Positions 1 to 8,285 of a DNA stretch of 64,000 bases are shown piece by piece. The first letter of the stretch is position 1; the number at the start of each line of letters is the position of its first letter. This DNA comes from Sphingobium naphthae. Its GTDB lineage: Bacteria > Pseudomonadota > Alphaproteobacteria > Sphingomonadales > Sphingomonadaceae. The translations under genes and the position numbers were made by a program. Below the pieces are notes generated by a model. That model had not been told where the DNA came from. It saw nothing but the letters and a program-made list of their open reading frames with translations, and did not search any database. The stretch is from contig NZ_JAJGNO010000012.1 of the NCBI RefSeq assembly GCF_020782235.1, positions 62,001-126,000 of the forward strand. Direction: 5' to 3'.

Positions 1-517
1 CTGTCTCTGCCGGGCTTGCATCGCCCATGGCGCTGGGCATTGCAGATGGTTCGGCAGTAACCGGCACCGGCATCGCCCCCGCTGACATGCCATTCGGCGA
101 GGGCGACAATCCGTTTTTTTCCAGTTCCCTCAACACGAAGGGGCGAACATAGGCTTCGTCCAGCCGCTCGAAGCGCAGCGGGTCGGCCAGGAACAGGCGG
201 AGATTGTCGGCGGTGACGGGCACCGGATTGCCTTCGCCGTCGCCTACGCCTTCCCAATCGATGATGCCCGACAGCAGCAGCGACTCGGACAGGGCATCCC
301 CGGCCGCCTCGATCAGCTCCGGCGGCAAAGGCGCGGTCTCGTCGTCAGGAACGTTCCCGTCCGTGTAGACCTCGCCCGCCGCACGACGCGCGCCCCGCAG
401 GGCGATGCGCCCGATCGGCGCGAACAATACGCGCACCGCCGGAATTCCGTCCTGCGCCTCGCGCAAGGTGAACCACCATGGCTGCTGGTCGGCGCGCTCC
501 TTGTCCAGGTCGAGCAT
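1..517 (-). CDS. Phage tail-region protein, partial (runs off left edge)
   Basis: An open frame starts with ATG at 517, overlapping the TGA of the preceding gene, and continues for at least 172 codons past the window edge. The visible protein begins MLDLDKERADQQPWW and becomes proline/alanine/methionine-rich near the edge. Its place directly after a small tail-chaperone-like gene and before the expected tape measure suggests a tail-assembly role, as for the G/GT genes of lambda. I do not recognise a named family, and the function is inferred from position only. Confidence 0.6.
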   Translation of the reverse strand, partial: MLDLDKERADQQPWWFTLREAQDGIPAVRVLFAPIGRIALRGARRAAGEVYTDGNVPDDETAPLPPELIEAAGDALSESLLLSGIIDWEGVGDGEGNPVPVTADNLRLFLADPLRFERLDEAYVRPFVLRELEKNGLSPSPNGMSAGAMPVPVTAEPSAMPSAMGDASPAET

Positions 518-825
518 CAGAAGCTGTTCTTTCGCTTCGTGCCGAGCCATTCGATCGCGATGGCACGGCTCTCTTCGATCACCTTGAAGCGGTCGTTCTC
601 CAGCACCAGTGCGCCATTCTCGACGGCATAACGCGTGACGGTGCCGGCCTCCGCGTCGGCGGCAATCACCTTGTCGATCCGCTCGCCTGTTTCCACGTCC
701 ACCACCCGAATGCGGGCGAGGATATCCGTCGGGGTCTCGCCCATCCGCACCGAGCGCGGCAGCGCGCCATCGTCGGACATCGCTTCCGCATGATCGCCGG
801 TGTCGTTCGTCACGTCCTCTGCCAT
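517..825 (-). CDS. Small phage tail-assembly (chaperone-like) protein
   Basis: Codes for 102 residues, with GGGAG six bases before the ATG. It lies immediately after the major tail protein gene and its stop overlaps the next start (TGATG), so the two are probably translationally coupled. Small acidic proteins at this site in siphophages (gpG type) coat the tape measure before the tube assembles. The sequence has no motif that proves this, so the role is inferred from gene order. No slippery frameshift site was identified. Confidence 0.55.
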   Translation of the reverse strand: MAEDVTNDTGDHAEAMSDDGALPRSVRMGETPTDILARIRVVDVETGERIDKVIAADAEAGTVTRYAVENGALVLENDRFKVIEESRAIAIEWLGTKRKNSF

Positions 826-836
826 GGTGATCTCCC

Positions 837-1775
837 TCAGTAGCTGGCGACGCTGTTGACCAGCGTCGCGGCGATCTTGTGGCCACCGACCAATGCAGCG
901 GCCTGGCAGTTGAATTCCGCCATGATGCCGCCAGGCCCGTTGATCGGGCGCTTTACGCGCGGCAGGAACACGCGCGGCAGCGCGAATTTCAGGCTGTTCG
1001 CGCCATTGGTCCAGCCGATCTCGCTCAGATTGACGGGCGTGCCGTCCGTAGCCGCAGTCAGCAGGTCCAGGCTGTTGAAACGGGCGGTGATACGCAGCGC
1101 CGCCTGGACGACGCCGGGCACGACGCCGCCGATGCGTCCGTCGGATCGGATGATTTCGACCTTGTCCAGGCTGTTCGACAGCGACAGATCCGCCGAAACG
1201 ATATTCGCGAGCGCGGTGCCGTCGCGCTTGATCGTGCCCGTGGCCTGCGCGAAACGGCTGCCCTGCTGGACCGTTGGCGTGCCCGCGACCGATGTGGACG
1301 TCTGCACACTCTCCCCCTGCGCGATCAGCGACACCGTCGCATTCAGCATGCCCGACCGCGCCATCGCGATGCGCAGCTGGTTCACCATCGCCCCATAGTG
1401 CACCGAAAAAGCCGGCACGTCGGCGCTGCCGATTTCGATGGATCGGCTCGGCAGCGTCGCTGCGCCGGAAGTGAAGACATGAGTATAGGTGCCCGATCCG
1501 GTGACGACGGCTGGGCCGAAAAAGCCCTTCAGCCAGAACCCGATCGCTGCGATATCCACCGGAACGACGATATCGCCGTCATTGGTGGCGACGTCCTGCG
1601 CCGGGTCCAGACCTTCGCGGCCGAAACCCAGTTGATCGTCCTCGATCAGCGGGCGCTCCTCGCCCATTGTATGGCTGACGAAGGGCAGCTTCTTGAAGCC
1701 GCTCGCTGGTGTGGTGCCGTAGGCCGCCTCGTCGACCGCGTGCAGCACGGCATTGATGCCCATGCCGAAACCCAT
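837..1775 (-). CDS. Phage major tail tube protein
   Basis: A 312-residue protein with AGGAG seven bases before its ATG. The sequence (MGFGMGINAVLHAVDEAAYG at the start, beta-rich and glycine/serine/threonine-rich throughout, closing with a conserved MAEFNCQAAAL stretch) fits the long-tail tube subunit family of sphingomonad and rhizobial siphophages. It would stack as rings around the tape measure protein to form the tail tube. It follows the tail-completion genes, the normal siphophage order. The assignment rests on sequence feel plus synteny. Confidence 0.8.
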   Translation of the reverse strand: MGFGMGINAVLHAVDEAAYGTTPASGFKKLPFVSHTMGEERPLIEDDQLGFGREGLDPAQDVATNDGDIVVPVDIAAIGFWLKGFFGPAVVTGSGTYTHVFTSGAATLPSRSIEIGSADVPAFSVHYGAMVNQLRIAMARSGMLNATVSLIAQGESVQTSTSVAGTPTVQQGSRFAQATGTIKRDGTALANIVSADLSLSNSLDKVEIIRSDGRIGGVVPGVVQAALRITARFNSLDLLTAATDGTPVNLSEIGWTNGANSLKFALPRVFLPRVKRPINGPGGIMAEFNCQAAALVGGHKIAATLVNSVASY

Positions 1776-1811
1776 GGCATTGCTCCTGTTGTGAAGGCCG
1801 GAATGGCCGGG

Positions 1812-2246
1812 TTAAAGGGGACTGTTCGTCGAATAGGTGGCGACGATGTCGAAGGTCGCACCAAGCTCCGTGCGCGATCCGAAGCTGCTCAGCGGCTCGA
1901 CATCAAGGCCGCTGACATCCAGGAAACCGACCAGCCCGCCCAGGAAACGGTCGGCAGCGACCGCTGCGCCGATCCTGCCGGCGATCAGGTCGATCACGGC
2001 GCGCAGTGGTTTCGTCTGCCTGTAGGCGCGCAGCTCGACGGGGACGCGATGGACCCAGTGCCAGGTCGGCGGACACAGATCGACGCCCTCCTCCTCCAGC
2101 TGCCCGTCGCGCAGCGTCACGGTCTCGAATTCGCTGGTGCGCCGTGCGCGCTCCGCGCCATCTTCGAGCCCGATCACCTCATGATCGGGCAGGGCGGCGC
2201 GGACCAGGGCGAGCACTGCCTGATCCACTTCATGGCGCAGCGACAT
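1812..2246 (-). CDS. Phage tail completion/terminator-like protein
   Basis: A 144-residue protein in the position of the lambda gpU/HK97 gp11-type tail terminator, between the gp10-like neck protein and the tail tube gene. The N-terminal helix (MSLRHEVDQAVLALVRAALP) followed by beta-rich sequence suits that small alpha/beta fold. Such proteins cap the tail tube and join it to the head. It lies four bases from the upstream gene, so it belongs to the same late operon. Family membership is inferred from size and order. Confidence 0.6.
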   Translation of the reverse strand: MSLRHEVDQAVLALVRAALPDHEVIGLEDGAERARRTSEFETVTLRDGQLEEEGVDLCPPTWHWVHRVPVELRAYRQTKPLRAVIDLIAGRIGAAVAADRFLGGLVGFLDVSGLDVEPLSSFGSRTELGATFDIVATYSTNSPL

Positions 2247-2249
2247 CGA

Positions 2250-2933
2250 TCAGCTCCAGCGGTCTGCCATGCGCCGTGCTATGCGCGCGGCCGCGCGGCG
2301 CGCAGGCGCATCGAGTTCGAACAGGCGAGGCATCTTCACGGTCTTCACCAGGGTGAACATCAGCACGGGCTTTGCCTTGCGGGGTGACATATTGCGGCGA
2401 CCGGCAACCCGGCCGGCCGTTGCCTGGCGGTATCCGCCACGCAGGCCGGCGACGGCGTTGATAAACGCCAGTCCTTTGCCGCCTTCGATCACCACATCCA
2501 GTTCCGCGTTGAAGTGCAATTCCACCTCTTCCGGCGTCATTTTCGTGCCGCTAGCGCGGCGACCCATGGAGGAAACATAGTTTCCGGCACGCCGGCGCGC
2601 GGGGACATTGCCAGTTGGTATCCAAAGCCACTTGCCGCCGTTGACTGGCCGGATAGTCGCGCCTTCGGTAAAAGCCTGAATGATCTGCGGAGCCTTGGAG
2701 TAGACATAGCCCGCAGGATTGAGCGATCTTCCACCTTTCGGATAGACCTGTGCCTGCCATGTCCTCGCCAGGCGCGCGCCCATGCCGGCGCCGGTGACCT
2801 GCTGCCGCAGCTCCTCCTTCAGGCCGCCCGCCTCATCGCGCATGATCATGGTCATATCCTGCGCGATATCACCTTCGATCTCATGCAGTTGATCCCGAAG
2901 CGAAGGCGTTATCACCTCCGACAGCATCTTCAT
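2250..2933 (-). CDS. Phage neck/minor tail protein (gp10- or DUF6441-like)
   Basis: A 227-residue protein in the place of the HK97 gp10/lambda gpZ class, which joins head and tail. It opens with an amphipathic helical region, followed by a basic middle with RRRAGNYVSS and SGTKMTPEE. The start overlaps the stop of the head-tail joining gene by four bases (ATGA). I associate the sequence with the DUF6441 group of alphaproteobacterial prophages, but that is from memory and no profile was run. Confidence 0.6.
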   Translation of the reverse strand: MKMLSEVITPSLRDQLHEIEGDIAQDMTMIMRDEAGGLKEELRQQVTGAGMGARLARTWQAQVYPKGGRSLNPAGYVYSKAPQIIQAFTEGATIRPVNGGKWLWIPTGNVPARRRAGNYVSSMGRRASGTKMTPEEVELHFNAELDVVIEGGKGLAFINAVAGLRGGYRQATAGRVAGRRNMSPRKAKPVLMFTLVKTVKMPRLFELDAPARRAAARIARRMADRWS

Positions 2934-3283
2934 CGCATCGGCTCCACGGCTTCATAGCCGATGGTCCACGTCATGCCCTCGACGTCGGACGTTGGCTCAC
3001 CAGTGAGCGCGAGCTCCTCTGCTGGCACGAATTGTTCATTGACCGTCGCACCGACGAAGAGCCGGTCGCCCTCGGACAGCGTTGGCGCTTGCGCCCGCCG
3101 GATGTCTACGGTGAAGTTCGCGGTATTCATCTGACCATCGCCGAAGCGCATTTCCCGATCAGTCTTTGTTCTAATGATGCGGACATTCGGGATGCGCTGA
3201 CCATAGATGGTAAGGAGCTCCGCCGCTTCGGAACCGGGGCCATGGAAGATGGCGTCCAACGCCGAAGCGAACGGATCAGGCAT
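2930..3283 (-). CDS. Phage head-tail joining protein
   Basis: A 117-residue beta-rich protein (DGQMNTANFTVDIRRAQ, then GDRLFVGATVNEQFVP) of the size and position of lambda gpFII-type joining proteins, which bind at the portal-connector end and form the tail attachment surface. It sits between the DUF2190-like capsid accessory gene and the neck gene, with only a few bases between. The ATGA overlap with the following gene suggests coupled translation. Confidence 0.65.
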   Translation of the reverse strand: MPDPFASALDAIFHGPGSEAAELLTIYGQRIPNVRIIRTKTDREMRFGDGQMNTANFTVDIRRAQAPTLSEGDRLFVGATVNEQFVPAEELALTGEPTSDVEGMTWTIGYEAVEPMR

Positions 3284-3285
3284 GG

Positions 3286-3612
3286 TCAGAAAGTGCCGTT
3301 CAGGCGGACGCGTGCGGTGGCGGCGCCCGAAGCGGCGGCAGTGGTCGCCACGCCGATCAGCGTGTTGCTACCGACGGTCGTGGTGACGTTGAAGGCCGTA
3401 TTGTCCCAATAGAGGCGCTGGCCGGCCGTCACAGCGCCGGCAGCTTTCGGAAGATCGAAGACGCCGACCGTCACGCCCACGACAGGGGCATTCAACGCGG
3501 CGGCGGCCGAAGCCACCGCGAACAGCGCGCCGACCAGGAAGCCTTCGCCGCTGGCCAGTGCGCGGGGGGCGACGAGATCGATATTCTCGCCCTTCTGCAC
3601 AAAATTCTTCAT
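3286..3612 (-). CDS. DUF2190-like capsid accessory (decoration) protein
   Basis: A 108-residue protein, alanine/valine-rich, beginning MKNFVQKGENIDLVAP. It continues with the repeated small beta-strand pattern of the DUF2190 family (RecA/RadA-unrelated phage proteins usually found beside the capsid gene). It probably decorates or stabilises the expanded capsid, like lambda gpD. A Shine-Dalgarno-like AGGAGA lies before its ATG. It follows the capsid gene with one small gene between. Confidence 0.7.
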   Translation of the reverse strand: MKNFVQKGENIDLVAPRALASGEGFLVGALFAVASAAAALNAPVVGVTVGVFDLPKAAGAVTAGQRLYWDNTAFNVTTTVGSNTLIGVATTAAASGAATARVRLNGTF

Positions 3613-3662
3613 GATCCTATCTCCTTCGCCGAGCCGTGAGAGGCGGCGGTTTCAGCAGGTGA

Positions 3663-3956
3663 TTAGCCCTCGCGGGCCAGTTCGATGGCGGTGATGATGT
3701 CCGCCTTGGATTTGGCATCGCCCAGGTCGATCTCTTCCTTGGCGGCAAGAGCCTTCAACTCCTCCACCTTGAGTTTCGACAGGTCTTCCGCCTCATCATC
3801 GGCGTAGGGGTCGGGGAGCTCCTCCGGATCGCCATCAAGCCGGCCAGATGCAACGAGCTGCTCCGCCTCTTCGTCGGTGACGGTAAGCGGACCCTCCACA
3901 GGGTAGCGGACCTGGCCGGCAATCACCGCCGGCCCGATCAGGTTCACGATCTTCAT
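3663..3956 (-). CDS. Small phage protein with SAP/HeH-like C-terminus
   Basis: A 97-residue protein with a beta-rich first half (VIAGQVRYPVEGPLTV), an acidic linker (DPYADDEAEDLS) and a C-terminal helix-extended-helix segment (LKVEELKALAAKEEIDLG, then KADIITAI). The tail of this kind resembles SAP/HeH/Rho-N modules that bind nucleic acid or protein. It lies directly downstream of the capsid fusion gene. In head modules such proteins often act as capsid accessory or head-completion factors, but the role here is unknown. Confidence 0.6.
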   Translation of the reverse strand: MKIVNLIGPAVIAGQVRYPVEGPLTVTDEEAEQLVASGRLDGDPEELPDPYADDEAEDLSKLKVEELKALAAKEEIDLGDAKSKADIITAIELAREG

Positions 3957-4012
3957 GATGTGTCTCCGTGCCTAGCGCCTTGCGGCGCTAGGGCTTGATG
4001 GCAGATGGGGGC

Positions 4013-6013
4013 TTAGTTGCCGGGGTTCTTGTACATGCCGCGGAATTCGATCGGCGCAGCACCAACGTCCAGGCGGGCCTTCGTCTTGACGCCATCGACG
4101 TCGAAGCCGACCTGCGTCTCGATGTAGACGCCTTCCTGACCCTCCAGGTGCGAAAACTCGATGGTGTCGATCGAGGCCGGATCCGCGATCAGATACCAGG
4201 AATTGTCGGTGATGCGCGGTTCCACGATCAGCTGCAGCTTGCCGGTGAACGGGTTGACGTTCGAGGTCTGCGTTGCCGCGACGGCGGTCAGGAACTGCTC
4301 CGCTTCCGTTTCCTTCGCAGGCCCAACGACAAGGTACGCCGGCCGGACGGTGATAAAGCCGCCTTCAGCCGACTTCTGCTGCGACATGGCAAGACGACCG
4401 GCTGCCACGTTGGCGACGTTGATCGCGCCACCCGAGGCGGCCAGATTGCCGTGCGACGCATGGAACAGCGCGATGCCGTCCGACATGGTCGGATTGCTGA
4501 TGACGATGCCCCAGACGAGATCGCTTTCGAGATCGCGGGCCTTGTAGCCGAACTGGGTCGGGATGCGGCTGAACAGCCGCTTGTCATCGTTGATGATCGC
4601 CTGCCGCGTGATCGCAATGATACGACCATAAGTCGACAGCTTGTAGCTCATGCCGCTGTCGGCCATCACGCCATAAGTGAACTCGGCGTTTTCGCGGACC
4701 AGCAGCAGCGAGGGAGCATCGCCCAGGCCGATGATGTTGGTGTCCTTGAAGTCCGGCAGCGTGCCGCGCGAGACGATCGGTCCGAACGTCTGCGGAGCGG
4801 ACTGATAGGCGTCACGCAACCGCTTGGAGGCGGCGTTCGACAGCGCATTGGCGAAATCGCTCGTGGTGACGGCGCCATAACGCAAGCCGAGGGCTGCGCC
4901 GGCGATTTCGAGCCGGCCCATGCCTACGGTCGAGATGCCGGTCCGCTGCAGATAGTCACGGCTGAGCTCCATGAGCGACATGCCGGAGAATTCCCTGGCG
5001 GCAGCGACATCGGCATCCGGGAATCGGACGCTGGGATCTGCGCGCAAAACCACGGCCGTCTCGATCGCGCGGCGATAACCTTCACTTTCGGTGCCGGCCG
5101 GGCCGACGCGCACATCGATGTGGGGCGACTGACGCTGGCCGAGCAGGCGATCGCTGATCGCGCGCTCGAATTCGGCCTCGGACAGCGGGTTTTCCTCATT
5201 CTGCTCGATCAGCTCGAGCGCGAATTCGGACCCGAGGTCATTGGAGCGGGCGCAACGCTCTCGGATGGTGCGAGCGCTTACGACCATGGTGCGCTGCTGC
5301 TCGGGGGCAGGGGCAGGCGTGGGAGCCGGTTCGGGAGCCGGTGCAGGCGTGGGGGTGGGCGTCGGCGCGGGCGCCGGCGCCGGGGTCGGCGTCGGATCGG
5401 GCATGTTACGTTCCTCAGAAATCGCGGCCGCGCCGCGGATGGTGCAGGTGTGGCCCCCTTGCTCGGCATTCCGGGCGCGTACCTGCGCGTCGGGATCGAA
5501 GGGCACCGAGACAAAGGAAACCTCGACGGGCTCCCAATCGGTGGCAAGCATATGCGGATGCTCGCCTTCCCGCTCGGTGCGAACGAATTCATAGACATTG
5601 TATCCGACGCTCAGCGATCGGATATGGCCGTCCTTGATCTTGGCGACGATGTCGGCACAATCGGGCGTGGTCGCCAAGCGGATGCGGGCGAGCCCCTGAC
5701 CATCCTCGATCCGCACGCTTCCCGGCACAGTCGAGCCGATGACGCTCGCCAAGCGATAGCTGGAATGGCTGTCAAGCACGCTCGCGCCGGCATTGAGGCG
5801 ATCGAGGCGGACATGCCCCGGCTCCATGCTCAGCTGCTCAGTGTAGTACCCGCCATCGTACCAGTCGAAGCGCAGGCCAGCCGCGCCGACTGACCAGCAA
5901 ACCTCGATCGAATTATCTTCCTCGCGGAACGACGATGGCCGCACATCGGCGGCCCGCGTCATCATCGGCGCGGTTACGGCGCGCGCGGTCGGCGCCGGTG
6001 CAGGTGCTGGCAT
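4013..6013 (-). CDS. Fused prohead protease-major capsid protein (helper phage)
   Basis: A 666-residue protein with two domains. Residues about 25-195 are a U35/S78-type prohead protease with candidate catalytic His83 (in LDSHSS) and Ser133/135 (in RSLSVGY). A low-complexity Pro-Thr-Ala linker (about 205-240) leads to an HK97-fold capsid domain ending GFDVDGVKTKARLDVGAAP. The protease would cut itself off the capsid after assembly. The gene overlaps the portal stop by one base. The nested island encodes a diverged homologue at 13952-15829 with the same domain order but a different linker. Confidence 0.9.
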   Translation of the reverse strand: MPAPAPAPTARAVTAPMMTRAADVRPSSFREEDNSIEVCWSVGAAGLRFDWYDGGYYTEQLSMEPGHVRLDRLNAGASVLDSHSSYRLASVIGSTVPGSVRIEDGQGLARIRLATTPDCADIVAKIKDGHIRSLSVGYNVYEFVRTEREGEHPHMLATDWEPVEVSFVSVPFDPDAQVRARNAEQGGHTCTIRGAAAISEERNMPDPTPTPAPAPAPTPTPTPAPAPEPAPTPAPAPEQQRTMVVSARTIRERCARSNDLGSEFALELIEQNEENPLSEAEFERAISDRLLGQRQSPHIDVRVGPAGTESEGYRRAIETAVVLRADPSVRFPDADVAAAREFSGMSLMELSRDYLQRTGISTVGMGRLEIAGAALGLRYGAVTTSDFANALSNAASKRLRDAYQSAPQTFGPIVSRGTLPDFKDTNIIGLGDAPSLLLVRENAEFTYGVMADSGMSYKLSTYGRIIAITRQAIINDDKRLFSRIPTQFGYKARDLESDLVWGIVISNPTMSDGIALFHASHGNLAASGGAINVANVAAGRLAMSQQKSAEGGFITVRPAYLVVGPAKETEAEQFLTAVAATQTSNVNPFTGKLQLIVEPRITDNSWYLIADPASIDTIEFSHLEGQEGVYIETQVGFDVDGVKTKARLDVGAAPIEFRGMYKNPGN

Positions 6014-7449
6014 CAGCTGGTTCCTGTGCTGCTCGTGGAGGAGGCAGCCGCCTGCGCGGCCGTGAAGGGATCACCCTTATAATAGAGACCTTTGCCCTGC
6101 TGCGATCGCAGGTCGGCGGCGGTTTCTTCCATGAAGCCGTCATGATCGAGGCCGCGAGCGTTCAGCAGGCTGCGGCGGTTTTCCAGCCCGGCTTGCATTT
6201 CGAGAATGTCGGCCTCAGCGTCGCCCTTGCGGTCGATCGACTTGCGGGGCGGCGGCGTCCAGCGCATCTCATAGGATGACTTGGAGATCTTGCCGAATTC
6301 ATAAGCGGCCTGGCAGAACCATGCCCAGATCCTGTTGAGCCCGACCGGGATGATCGTATTCCACTGGATCCGCTCGATTGATGCGTCGAATTCGAGCGCG
6401 CCGGCACGATAGGAGGAGAAATTGACGTTCGACAGATCGCCGGTCAGGTGCTCATAGGTGATGCCGATCCCGGCCGCCGTTGCCAGCAGGTTGATCCGGA
6501 CAGATTCTCCAAGCCCGCCAGCCGGCTTGGGGTCTCCGAACTTGATATCTTCGCCGGGTGACAGCGTACTGATCATGCCCGGCTCAAAAAATTCGGCCGG
6601 TGGCTCGCCATCCGCCCTGTTTTCGCGAATGCCCAACGGGACGTCGGCATCCTCCCAGTTGAGCGTGCGGAAGCCCACGAAGCAGGATTCGATCTTGCGA
6701 CGCGTCAGGTCGGCGTCGAGCGTGTCTTCGATGTCGCCCAGTTTCTTGATCACCGGCTCAAATACGGATTGCCCGCGCTTTTGCCCTGCGCTCTCCTGCA
6801 CATACAGGTGGATGACATCGGTTGCATCGATCCTCACCGGAGGGCGGTTGCGGCGATAGGCGGATCGAGCCTGGTGGAACCAATATGCCGTGACGTTGCC
6901 GTCAGCATCATACTCAATGCCATCTTCGACGTTGGCATCAGCCTTGTCGGTGGCCAGCATCCCGCCGTCGAGCACCTGGAGGCGGAACGGCAGAACTGAC
7001 GCGCCCTTGACCCAGCGACGGACAATGAACGAATCTCCCTCGCGGAACATCGTCCGCACGGCCAGCTCCTGAAGGCCGAAGAAGTCGAGGCGGCCACGAT
7101 AGTCGGCCACCTTAACGAATTCGAGCCAGAGCGCGGACAAGGCCTTCGGCCCCTTTGGCGCCCCGGTGATGCCCCAGCCGATCGAATTGTTGACCAGCGT
7201 ATTGATCGCCTTGCGGCCATATGGGTTTTCATAGGCCAAGCGGAGGATCGTCTGTCGGTCAACGAAGCGACGTGGCCGGGCATCGTCCGGATTGCCTGTG
7301 TTTATCCCGAAATTAGCATCTTCGCGGAGCCGGCGGCGGCGCGCGCCGTCCATTCGCTCGGCGGCGGTCAGTTGCATCCGCGCTATGGCGCGCTTGGCAG
7401 CATACCGAGGCGCGACTACCGCGATCGCGCGGTCGAGGGCGTTCAGCAC
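6013..7449 (-). CDS. Phage portal protein (lambda gpB-like)
   Basis: A 478-residue portal of the lambda family, with YGRKAINTLVNNSIGWG near the start and the conserved GESVRINLLATAAGIG and YRAGALEFDASIERIQWN stretches towards the C-terminus. Twelve copies form the channel for DNA entry at one capsid vertex and dock the terminase. I chose the GTG at 7449, which overlaps the gpW stop (GTGCTGA) and has AGGGAAG upstream. The same frame stays open further upstream but without homology. The island has no portal, so any island capsid would need this one. Confidence 0.88.
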   Translation of the reverse strand: MLNALDRAIAVVAPRYAAKRAIARMQLTAAERMDGARRRRLREDANFGINTGNPDDARPRRFVDRQTILRLAYENPYGRKAINTLVNNSIGWGITGAPKGPKALSALWLEFVKVADYRGRLDFFGLQELAVRTMFREGDSFIVRRWVKGASVLPFRLQVLDGGMLATDKADANVEDGIEYDADGNVTAYWFHQARSAYRRNRPPVRIDATDVIHLYVQESAGQKRGQSVFEPVIKKLGDIEDTLDADLTRRKIESCFVGFRTLNWEDADVPLGIRENRADGEPPAEFFEPGMISTLSPGEDIKFGDPKPAGGLGESVRINLLATAAGIGITYEHLTGDLSNVNFSSYRAGALEFDASIERIQWNTIIPVGLNRIWAWFCQAAYEFGKISKSSYEMRWTPPPRKSIDRKGDAEADILEMQAGLENRRSLLNARGLDHDGFMEETAADLRSQQGKGLYYKGDPFTAAQAAASSTSSTGTS

Positions 7450-7655
7450 CGACGCATCTTCCCTACGACGGTACGGATGCGCGGATTTACGAGCGAGGCG
7501 CTGGCGCCTAGTTCGGCTTTGATGTCCGCCCGCAGCCGGCGCATCTCGTCTAGCGAGTGAAACTCGGTCGCCCTGCCATCGGCGAAGGTGACTTTCTTGA
7601 CCCCGGAGAGGATCGCAGCATCGATTTTCTCCAGATCGGCAGGCTGAAAGGCCAT
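7443..7655 (-). CDS. gpW-like head-tail joining protein
   Basis: A 70-residue protein (MAFQPADLEKIDAAILSGVK) matching the short gpW family that plugs the portal after packaging. It contains the typical FADGRATEFHSLDEMRRLRADI segment. The ATG at 7655 overlaps the terminase stop (TGATG) and has AGGAGG five bases upstream; an ATG one codon earlier is too close to that signal. It sits between terminase and portal as in lambda. Confidence 0.85.
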   Translation of the reverse strand: MAFQPADLEKIDAAILSGVKKVTFADGRATEFHSLDEMRRLRADIKAELGASASLVNPRIRTVVGKMRRC

Positions 7656-8239
7656 CATCGCCTCCTTGAAGTGAACGGATTGCGGCGTTGCGGCGGCGGC
7701 GGCCGCTTTGGCGCTGCCTTGGGCGGCTGTTTAGTGGAGGCGGCAGGCTTTGCAGGAGCTGCGTCGGGCTTGTCGAGCTCTCCGCGCGCCTTCTGCCAAT
7801 GCTGTTCGGTCCAGCGATCAACACCAATGCCGATGGCGACCGCCCGAGCGTAGATGGCGTTGTCTAACGCCTCGTTGCGGTCCCTGACCTTGTGCCATTC
7901 GCGCCGGACGCCCCCGTTCCGCAGCTTCACGAAACGCAATTCTTCGGCGACCAGCTGCTTGATCCATTCATCGCCCAGGCCATCGGGCAGATAGATATAG
8001 CCGTCCGGATAGTCCTCACCGTCGACAGGTTTTTCCAGCCCGAGCTGGCCGTAAAGCTCCATCTTCAGCATGGAGGTGCCAATGTTCCACAGCCGAACGC
8101 CGCGCTTCAGCTTGCGGCCATTGACCGTAACGTCCTGCCAGTTGGGCGAGCCGATCGCCTGCTGGGCAGCAATGCTTTCTCGACCCTTTACTGCCATCAC
8201 GAAGCCAGGGTGACGACGGGCCCAATTATAGACCTCCAT
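7655..8239 (-). CDS. Terminase large subunit gpA, C-terminal part (split by island)
   Basis: A 194-residue protein beginning MEVYNWARRHPGF, which is an internal gpA sequence and not a natural N-terminus. It corresponds to the end of the nuclease domain and the portal-binding tail (MAVKGRE, then YLPDGLGDEWIKQL and a basic proline-rich end). The ATG is the codon shared with the N-terminal part at 18912, inside the attachment core. With the first 463 codons from 18820-20301 it would make about 657 residues, close to lambda gpA (641). On its own it lacks ATPase and the first nuclease aspartate, so it should be inactive until the island leaves. Confidence 0.88.
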   Translation of the reverse strand: MEVYNWARRHPGFVMAVKGRESIAAQQAIGSPNWQDVTVNGRKLKRGVRLWNIGTSMLKMELYGQLGLEKPVDGEDYPDGYIYLPDGLGDEWIKQLVAEELRFVKLRNGGVRREWHKVRDRNEALDNAIYARAVAIGIGVDRWTEQHWQKARGELDKPDAAPAKPAASTKQPPKAAPKRPPPPQRRNPFTSRRR

Positions 8240-8247
8240 CGTGTTTT
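8235..8247. other. Island attachment site, left copy
   Basis: The plus strand reads TCCATCGTGTTTT here and TCCATCGTATTTT at 18908-18920. The first eight bases are identical, followed by one mismatch and TTTT. The minus-strand ATG of the C-terminal gpA part (8239) lies inside the core. Exchange within the shared 8 bp recreates the reading D-G-E-N-T-M-E-V-Y-N without gain or loss of frame. Confidence 0.85.
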
Positions 8248-8285
8248 AAAAGCGTCCCTTTTTCAGTATCTTAGGCGCTCATGTG